Source: Nectonema munidae | Taxonomy: Eukaryota > Nematomorpha > Nectonematoida > Nectonematidae | Assembly (NCBI GenBank): GCA_030549495.1 | Contig: JAUIRK010001009.1 | Coordinates: 434,001-498,000 of the forward strand | Length of the DNA: 64,000 nt | Reading direction: 5' to 3' | Shown: positions 56,511-64,000 of the stretch, one piece after another | How the letters are laid out: each line of letters opens with the position of its first letter | Numbering within the stretch: the first letter of the stretch is position 1 | Notes under the pieces: model-generated | The model's input: the letters and a program-made list of their open reading frames with translations, nothing else | The model's database searches: none | What the model was told of the DNA's origin: nothing | Program-made: the position numbers and the translations under genes

Positions 56511-58470
56511 ATGAGAGTTATATACGGAGCTATCGCTGAGTTTATACCTTTAATGAAAAGGAAAACAAAATATAATCCGTATAGAACAGATAAACTACAT
56601 ACATATACAAAAGAAAAAAAACTCTTCAAGAAGTACCTGAAGTTTAAAGACCCTAAAATGTGGTTACAACTCAAAGAAATATCAAATAAATTAAGAAGAG
56701 AAACAAGAAAAGCAAAGCGTTCCTTTGAATGTAACATTTCAAAGAACATAAAAGACAAGCCTAAAAAGTTTTGGAATTATATAAACGTATTGAAAAAAAG
56801 AAGCCATGGTTTAAATACTATAATTGATAAAAATAGAAATCGTGTAAAATCTAATAACATAATTGCTGAAGCATTCGGTGAGTACTTTTCTTCTGTATTT
56901 ACTAACCCTCAAACCCATCCTCCAAAAATATTACCCAAGTATCATCACTACTCACCGATGGAAGATGTAGTATTAAGTGAAAAACTTGTATTTCAGAAAC
57001 TTAGCTCTCTTGGCGGCGACAAATCACCTGGTATTGATAATTTGCACCCATATATTCTGAAAGAACTTTCCCAAGATTTGGCATTTCCTATAACAAAGTT
57101 ATTCAACCTATCTTTAAAAGAAGGAGTCATACCCAAAACTTGGAAATCTGCATTAGTTGTGCCTGTACATAAAAGTTCCGACACCGAGCTTCCTTCAAAC
57201 TACAGGCCTATTAGTTTAACTTCCGTCCTGTCAAAAGTGCTTGAATCTATAGTTGCTGATAACATTCTTTTTTATTTGGAAGAAAAGAATTTGATTAACA
57301 CTAAACAACATGGTTTTCTGAAAAAGAAATCTACTGTAACACAATTATTGGAGTTCCACGATCATGTTACTAATCTCCTTGAAAATAATGACACGGTTGA
57401 TGTTTTATACTTTGACTTTCGAAAGGCATTCGACAAGGTTTCGCATAATTATTTACTCAGTAAATTGAAGGCCTATGACATTAATTCTGGAATTATTAGT
57501 TGGATTGATAACTTCTTGACCGATAGAACCCAGTTTGTCACCGTGAATGGCCATATATCAAATTCAAGTAGAGTGACTAGTGGTGTTATCCAAGGTAGGA
57601 CCACTACTTTTCAACATTTACATAAATGATGTGCATAACCAAGTTCGTTCTCGCTTAAAATTGTTTGCTGATGATCTTAAAATGTATTCTGAATCAACTA
57701 ACAAATCTAAACTACAACTTCAAGCCGACCTTTTTACTTTATACCAATGGTGTCACACTCGGGGTATGGATTTAAACTTTTCTAAATGTTATCATTTACA
57801 AATTGGTTTAAATAATAGCGTCACTTACTACATAGGTGGTTATAATATTAAGCGTACCGCACAAATTAACGATTTAGGAATTATTATTGATGATGCTCTC
57901 AAATTTAAACCTCAATTTTCAAAAATCATCTCCAAAGCTTACTCTATATTCCATTTAGTTCTTCGATATTCATCTTCCTTTGAACCCGAGATAGCTAAAC
58001 CTATATATAAAGCTTTGATACGACCCATCCTTGAGTACGGTAATGTTATAGCGCAACCTACCTGCATAAAAAATATGAAATCTTTGGAGAAAGTACAGCA
58101 ACATATAACCAAAAGAATGAAAGGCCTCAAAGAACTGCACTATAAAGAAAGATTGCAGACTCTGTCCTTACCACTTCTGTCATACAGATATAAAAGAAAC
58201 GACATGATAACAGTATTTAACATCATAAATAAAAACATTCATGTTAATCGTGATATCCTACCCCCATTTTCTTCAAGATTTCAAAGAACTCATCAGTACA
58301 AATTTATAAAAAGCCGACACAAAAAGCACTTCCGCAAAAACTTCTTTTCTAACAGAATTATCAACGACTGGAACAGCCTTCCCGCGTATGTAGTGAACTC
58401 TCCTACTTTAAACATCTTCAAGCAACGCCTTGACCACTTCTGGAAAGATAAGATGTATACTCCTTCCTAG
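56511..58470 (+). pseudogene. LINE ORF2, reverse transcriptase
   Basis: This would copy the element RNA into DNA at the nicked target. 56,511-57,629 has KSPGIDNLHPYILKEL, NYRPISLTSVLSKVLE, QHGFLKKKST and DFRKAFDKVSHNYLLSKL. 57,580-58,470 has PLLFNIYINDV, the catalytic LFADDLKMYS, and the C-terminal region with FFSNRIINDWNSLP typical of CR1/Jockey-related LINEs. The two parts are out of frame because of a small deletion at about 57,590-57,600, just after GVIQG. The catalytic FADD is intact. It stops at 58,470 with a short 3' tail. Confidence 0.85.
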
Positions 58471-58660
58471 CTTAGTAAATTGGAATATCATATTTCGATT
58501 ATTCGTTTATCATATAGTTTTCTTATATTAATCTTTTTTCCATAATTGTCACTTACACTATTCTCGATCAGTTAAGTTATTCTTTTTCTTTTCCTTAAAT
58601 TGATGCGATCATTACAGGCAAATTTGCCTTTCTATTCGCTTAATAAATTATGTTATTATG

Positions 58661-58734
58661 CTATGTTATATATATTCAATGACATCGTTTCGTTAGTTTA
58701 ATTCTTACTTGAATAAAGCTTGTTAAGCCTCACA
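58661..58734 (+). repeat. putative LTR remnant, right part, unit 3
   Basis: Continuation of 54,151-54,265 after the LINE. Confidence 0.35.
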
Positions 58735-58826
58735 ACGTGTATGTAAGTTGTTTATCTTTAATCTTTCCCATTTATCTCAATTTATTCAAGTAAAAAATTT
58801 TCGTTTTTTTGCTCACAATTCTCCTT

Positions 58827-59285
58827 ATGGACAAACTTTTGAAACCTTCGGCACCTGAGGAATGGAATCACTGGTTTCGCACGTTTACTAACTTTTTAAA
58901 TTGCATTGAAGAACAGCATCCTGATCGCTTTGTAGTCCTAACCAATTATATTTCTCCTGCTCTTTTTAAAGATATTCATCAGGAAAATGATTACGAAAAA
59001 GCTATCCAGAAGTTAAGTTCGCTATACGTCCACGAGAAAAATAGGATTTATGCCAGACATAAACTAGCTACTAGAAAACAGCTACCTGGAGAAAATGTTG
59101 ATGAATTCAACCAAACTTTACTACAACTAAGCGCTGAGTGCGATTTTCAAGATGTTTCAGCAAACCAATATCACGAAGAACAAGTGAGAGATGCCTTGAT
59201 AACAGGAATCTCTTCAAAGACAACGTTTATTAGAGAAGAAAAGTATATGCTATCAAGAGGCATACGAGTTAGCGAGAACACTTGA
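58827..59285 (+). pseudogene. gag: Gag capsid region, unit 3
   Basis: Homologue of 17,106-17,594 with an in-frame loss of ten residues (ERLDLNPNSP) after MDKLLKP. It ends at the same internal frameshift as the other units. Confidence 0.8.
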
Positions 59286-59340
59286 ACTGGCACAGAAGAA
59301 CTGCGAAAGCTACAACGAAGAAAGACTCATTACAGCTACT

Positions 59341-60435
59341 TTGAATGCCGAAGATAACAAAGCGACCTCAAGCGATAGTACTGACGTAAAACAACCACAA
59401 CTGACTTTCACCAACAAACAAAGAAAATGTTATTTCTGTGGATACAATTATCATAGTCGTACTAAATCTCCAGCACGTGATATTACATGTAACACGTGTT
59501 CAAAAATTGGCCACCACGCCAGAGTTTGTAAGTTTCAGGAAGGATCTCTGAAGAAACGGTCTTCAACTACTCAAAGTTATCAACTAAGTTCTTCTACTAA
59601 AAACGATGCATACAGCGCTAATGTGCTAGTTTTTATAGAACTTAATGGTATGAAAGTCAAAGCTTTAATGGATACTCGCTCCACAGATTCATACGTGTCT
59701 AGTCAGATTGTGAAGCAACTTAGAGTAAAAGTTTTTCCATGTCAGCACAAGGTGGATTTTGCTTTAATAAATCATAGCGCGTTAACGGAAGGTTTTTGCC
59801 TAGTTCAATTAAAAGCTTTTGAAAATGAGTATACACAAGTTAAGCTCCTCGTTATGAAGAATTTGGTTACTGATGTTATACTTGGTGAAGATTTTATGAA
59901 GCGTCATGATAGTGTCACTTTCAATTTTGATGGAAATGGCAATAAACTCATCATTGCAGCTCTAAAGCCACTTAATGTTATGGCTCCTGCTCTTTTTTCA
60001 TTTCTGTCTGATGACTGCCAACCTATAGCTACTAAAAGCAGGTTTTACTCAAAAGAAGATAGAGAGTTTATCCGTTCTGAAACTCTTAAACTTTTAAATG
60101 ACGACATTATAGAGGAAAGCCAATCACCTTGGCGAGCACAGGTAGTTGTCACTAAGTCAGATAATCACAAAAAGAGAATGGTGGTTGACTACAGTAAAAC
60201 AATAAACCGTTTTACAAAACTCGATGCTTATCCGTTACCTAGAATAGACACCATGATCAACGAACTTGCAAAATATCGCTTCTTCAGTACTTTGGATCTT
60301 AAAGCAGCATACCATCAAATTAAAATACGAAAAGAGGATAGACCTTTTACAGCTTTTCAATCTGGATCCAGGTTATATCATTTTAAACGCACGCCGTTTG
60401 ATTTGACGAATGCCGTACCAGCTTCCAACGAATAA
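59341..60435 (+). pseudogene. pol: NC-protease-RT N-terminal part, unit 3
   Basis: One open frame of 364 codons. The nucleocapsid knuckle CYFCGYNYH has its final Cys replaced by Ser, and a second intact knuckle follows (CNTCSKIGHHARVC). Then come the aspartic protease with DTR for the catalytic DTG and RT to NAVPASNE, including LDLKAAYHQI. It ends at the frameshift that all three units share, overlapping the next frame by a few bases. It is unable to yield a working protease or RT. Confidence 0.85.
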
Positions 60436-61496
60436 TGGATCTAATGGTGAGTGAAAATAAACTCAAAGGTACCTATGTCTTCATTGATAATGTTACAATT
60501 GCTGGAATGACGCTTGAAGAGCATGATGAAAACTTAAAAGACTTCTTGCGAGTTGCAGAGAGTTTGGACATTACTTTCAACGAAACAAAGTCTCAAATCT
60601 CTAAGGATCAAATCACTTTATTAGGTTATTGCATCGAGAATAAAAGTATTCAACCTGACCCAGCACGTGCTCAGCCTTTACTTGATTTACCTATCCCAAC
60701 GACGGAGAAAGCACTGAAAAGGGTGATTGGACTCTTTGCTTATTACGCGAGATGGATACCATCATACTCTGATCACGCCTACCCGCTTATACATTCTTGT
60801 GTTCCGTTGAAAGATGAAGCTATTCGATCTTTTGAAAAACTGAAAGAGCTTCTAGCACAGGCAACTTTAGCTGATATTGACGAAGCTGCACCTTTCACAG
60901 TAGAAACAGACGCAAGTGAGTTTGCAGTTTCTGCCACTTTGAACCAAAATAAAAAGCCAGTAGCCTTCTATGCAAGAACGTTTTCAAAGATAGAGACAAA
61001 ATATTCTTCTGTAGAGAAAGAAGCTTGCGCTATCATTGAAGCTTTAAGAAGATGGTGGTGTCACTTTTTGATGGGCAAAATGTTCCACATTATTACAGAT
61101 CAAAAGTCAGTTTCCTTCATGTTCGATAGTAGGCAGGTAGGCAAGATCAAAAACGAAACGATATTCAGATGGCGTTTGGAACTTAGCTCTTATGACTTTG
61201 ATATTGTATACCGACGAGGCACTGAAAATGGTCCTGCAGAGACCTTTTCAAGAGTTTTTTGCATGCATTCAGACAATAAATTAAAAGCTTTGCACTCTGA
61301 TCTCTGCCACCCCGGAGTAACCCGGCTTTATCATTTCGTTCGTTGTAAGAACCTTGCATCTTCTTTAGAAGATTTCAAAAACGTGGTAAGAAGATGTAAT
61401 ATCTGTGCTGAAGTTAAACTAAAATTCTACAACTTTTTTTTTTGTATATTTTGGCTTATAATACTTTCTACAAACATCTTGAGTATGAAATATTAA
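60435..61496 (+). pseudogene. pol: RT C-terminal part, RNase H and integrase zinc region, unit 3
   Basis: The 353-codon frame begins in the RT palm with VFIDNV, where the second catalytic Asp is Asn. Next come the connection region (LGYCIENKSIQPDP) and RNase H (VETDASEFAV, EKEACAIIEAL, ITDQKS). The H2C2-like integrase zinc domain follows (LHSDLCHPGVTRLYHF...CNICAE). Unlike unit 1, RNase H and integrase are in one frame. The integrase core is absent: after CNICAEVKLKFYN the frame enters unrelated AT-rich DNA. Confidence 0.85.
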
Positions 61497-61554
61497 TTAA
61501 AAAAAATAAACGTATTATAAAATCTTTTGAAAATTTGTATGAGAGAAGGAGTTT

Positions 61555-62062
61555 TATTGATTTCATAAAAAATGAACATCACCATTAAATTCTGCATACT
61601 TGAAATGTATAAAAAACTTTTTATAAGAATAAAAATATTAATTTTGACATGGGCTGTCATATTTAAATTATTTTGTCAGGTTTGACTAATATTTATAAAA
61701 AAAAAAGGAATATAATCAGTAAACACAGCCTACTTGAAAATGGGTATATGTGTGTAAAAAACTTTATATTATTACTTAGATAAAAAGTTTCTTTTTAAGA
61801 TGAGCTGTCCTATATAAATCAATGCTTTGATAACTTTAATAGATTTTTATTAAAAAATTGAATATGACCGCTGAATTCAGAATGCTTGAAAATGGGTGTA
61901 TATGTGTAAAAAACATTATATGATTATTTAGATAAAAGTTTCTTTTTTGAGATGAGCTGTCATATGTAAATCACTTTTTTGACAGGTTAGAATGATTTTT
62001 ATAAAAAACGAATATCACCACTGAATTCAGCTACATGTATAAAAACTTTATATACTTATTTA
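61555..62062 (+). repeat. satellite 2, unit 3, interrupted
   Basis: About four monomers, cut at CTTATTTA (62,055-62,062) by the next hAT element. Confidence 0.8.
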
Positions 62063-64000
62063 CAAGGGCGTAGGAACCATGGGGATAGGAGGGGATGTAT
62101 CCCCTCCACCTTGGAAAATAATGCAAATTATCCCCCCAGGACTTGTTAGATATTTTTAAATGCATTCGTTTTTTATTGAGGCAAGGTCTCGCATTCAGAG
62201 GACACACCCCTGAGCAAGGAAATTTTTATCAACTTTTAAAGCTTTTCTGTAATTCTGACGATAAAAGTTCAACACTTGTTTCAAAAAGTTTAAAAAATTT
62301 TATCTCACCCACAATACAAGAAGAGATAATCAAGTTATTTAGCCTCGATATTTTAAAAAAAACTTTCAGCTAGAATTGTTAAGAATGGCCCTTATGGAGT
62401 CATAGTAGACGGTAAGTTTCTTTAAATTTTAAAAATATGAGTCAATTTTTAATCTTTCGCAGGAACTCAGGACATAAATGGAACAGAACAAGAAGCTGTT
62501 TGCTTTCGTCATGTAAACAATGACTTGGAGGTTTTTGAAGATTTTGTTGGTCTTTACGAACTGTCAAACACATCAGGAGAAGCCATTTCAAATATGGTTT
62601 TAGATGTTATTGTTCGAAATTGTCTCTCAAAAAGTAGCTTAAGAGCACAAACATACGACGGAGCAGCCAATATGATGGGAAGGTATAAAGGCTGTCAGGC
62701 TAAAATTAAGGAAAAGCAACCACTTGCATTAAACTTTCATTGCGCCTCTCATGTTTCAAATTTGATAATGCAGCATTCAACTTCTGCTAGTGTGGATATT
62801 CGTGATGCAATTCAATGGGTTCACGAACTTGGCATAATTTTAAAAAGATCTGGAAAGTTTAAGGTGTTTTTATTTTTCTCATATATTTTTAATACTATTT
62901 TTTGAAATTCCGTTTCAGAACATTTTTAAATCTATAGCGAGCGACAGTTTAATAGAATGTATAGATGATAATGATTCTTCTCTCAACCTTGGATCGATAA
63001 GACTGCTTTGCGCTACAAGATGGCTTTGCAGACTCTCAGCAATAATGTCTGTTAAAAACAATTATGAAATTGTTTTGAAAAGTTTGAAAGAAATGTCTTT
63101 GAGCAATAATAATTCTTATGGTACTTTAGGGTTTAAAACCAACGGCCTTTATAACCGTTTTTCCAAGGGAAAAACATAACTTGCTTTAGAAATGGTGATA
63201 AATCCTTTAATCCTTCTGGAAAAATTCAACCGATCAACACAATCTGTTCAGACTGTTCTTTCAAGTAAGATTAAAATTATTTTCATAAATTTGCAACTTT
63301 CATATATTTTTTTTCACAGATACTCTTCAAGATGTTAAAATTATAATTGACCAAATTTCTTCATGGAATTTCGATAATGAGTTTGACATCATATACGAAA
63401 ATTCAGCCAAAGAAATTAGAAAATTTCAGTTAGAACCGTTAAATGTCAGACGGAAAAGAAAGAAGGAAATTGATTTATTAAGTGAAGTTTCGAAGGATAT
63501 TAAAGACTATTATAAGCAACAATATTTCAGCTTTTTAGATTCAATAATTTTGAAAATGAAAGAAATGTATGATACTTGCAAGCCTGATCTTTTTATATAC
63601 AAAATTCTTGAGAACACTTAAGTTCAGGAAAAATATCAAATTATGAAGTTTTAAGTCAATATCCAGAAATACATTTGGAAACTTTAAAAATAGAGCTTGC
63701 AATGTTTAAACGAAAGACAAACTCAAATAATCTTGAAGAGGCAAGAAAAAATGATCTAAACATGAATGAAGAAGTTCGTATGCTCTTTCCTCAAGTTTTT
63801 ATGTTGATCAAACTTTTGCTCGTATGCCCTGTTTCTTCGAGCCAATGTGAACGCAGCTTTAGTGCTCTCAGAAGATTAAAAACGTGGCTTAGAAACACTA
63901 TGGGTAAAGCAAGACTTAACTCTGTTGCTGTTTGTAACATACACCAAGGGCTTCTTGATGAAGTATCTATTGAATTACTTGCTGAGCAGTTTGCTAAATC
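62063..64000 (+). mobile_element. THAP12-type hAT element, 5' part
   Basis: Starts with the hAT-like terminus CAAGGGCGTAGGAACCATGG, preceded by CTTATTTA, the likely 8-bp target, which in other satellite 2 monomers continues directly into GATAAAA. The window ends inside the transposase gene. Confidence 0.8.
62120..64000 (+). pseudogene. THAP12/DUF4371-type hAT transposase with three introns, recently broken
   Basis: Exons appear as 62,120-62,411, 62,463-62,863, 62,919-63,264 and 63,320 to the edge, with GT-AG introns of about 50-56 bp. Motifs in order: FLLRQGLAFRGHTPEQGNF, the catalytic-Asp region YGVIVDGTQDINGTEQ spanning intron 1, LRAQTYDGAANMMGRYKGCQ, the CASHVSNLI pair, LLCATRWLCRLSAIM, and the C-terminal dimerisation region SSSQCERSFSALRRLKTW. 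Lesions are an A-run frameshift near 62,360, a stop near 63,177 and a frameshift near 63,620. The N-terminal finger is missing. Its motifs are much better kept than in the other hATs here. Confidence 0.8.

Larger units (their letters stand above)
54266..58660 (+). mobile_element. CR1/Jockey-type LINE, unit 3 only
   Basis: A non-LTR element of about 4.4 kb with ORF1 (PHD-like finger plus RNA-binding-like region) and ORF2 (APE-type endonuclease and reverse transcriptase). Comparison with unit 2 (GTGCTATATATATATTC) shows it sits inside the putative LTR; TGTGCTATAT on the left and GCTATGTTATAT on the right may be degenerate target copies. It carries a probable SINE in ORF2. It postdates the duplication that produced units 2 and 3. 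Confidence 0.85.
58661..61496 (+). mobile_element. Ty3/gypsy-like retroelement, least damaged copy, unit 3
   Basis: Same organisation as units 1 and 2. It has fewer private lesions, so it gives the clearest reading of the element, but the shared lesions remain. The part between the LTR remnant and gag is as in the other units. Confidence 0.85.
42031..62062 (+). repeat. macro-repeat unit 3
   Basis: This is the third copy, 20.0 kb. After removing the 4.59-kb DNA transposon and the LINE of about 4.4 kb, its core is about 11.0 kb, equal to unit 2. It is interrupted inside satellite 2 by a hAT element starting at 62,063, so its true end is beyond the window or lost. Confidence 0.85.

Noticed and set aside
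26353-62062. Units 2 and 3 as an assembly duplication of one locus or two haplotypes
   Set aside because: Unit-specific changes are large (LINE in unit 3, inverted spacer in unit 2, different satellite 2 lengths). Haplotype collapse cannot be fully excluded without reads, but simple duplication of the same contig is.

Overview
The window is eukaryotic, almost certainly from an AT-rich invertebrate animal. It carries metazoan-type transposons (hAT of the ZBED5, ZMYM and THAP12 types, Tigger/pogo, piggyBac- and MULE-like remnants, a Ty3/gypsy-like element, a CR1/Jockey-type LINE), GT-AG introns in one hAT gene, and no bacterial operons, ribosome binding sites or CRISPR. The species cannot be fixed from this sequence. 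No complete host gene is visible; the only candidate is one exon-like block at 251-496 on the minus strand.

Layout. 1-6.8 kb holds unique, decayed DNA: the possible host exon, a compositionally odd A/C-rich block (2.57-3.34 kb), a piggyBac-like inverted pair around a broken zinc-ribbon-like gene family member (3.3-5.0 kb), and a broken ZBED5-type hAT element (5.4-7.0 kb). From about 6,794 to 62,062 the window is a head-to-tail array of three copies of one unit whose core is about 11 kb. In order a unit contains: the 3' tail of the hAT; a FLYWCH zinc-finger fragment; a minus-strand hAT fragment; a palindrome of two roughly 1.6-kb arms around a 163-bp spacer, each arm carrying an outward-reading lysine-rich ORF of 198 codons; the 5' half of a second hAT; a 140-150-bp satellite; a defective Ty3-like element; a second satellite of about 130 bp; and a G-run/C-run hairpin. 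62,063 to the end is a separate intron-containing hAT, cut by the window edge.

Each unit carries its own later insertions, which date the events. Unit 1 has a structurally intact GC-rich Tigger element with TA target duplication, and its end (19.7-25.5 kb) has been replaced by other transposon debris. Units 2 and 3 share a 4.58-kb unclassified DNA transposon with a 9-bp target duplication; unit 1 has the empty site. Unit 3 alone has a LINE, which itself has a probable SINE inside it. The same disabling lesions in the Ty3-like element of all three units show that it was dead before the unit multiplied.

The most unusual feature is the palindrome. Its spacer is inverted in unit 2 relative to units 1 and 3, and the inner arm haplotypes are exchanged with it, while arms inside one unit share private mutations. 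This is what flip-flop recombination plus arm-to-arm gene conversion would leave. The protein encoded in the arms is not one I recognise. Nearly everything else is transposon-derived, so the genes do not form a pathway; the story here is repeat amplification and recombination.
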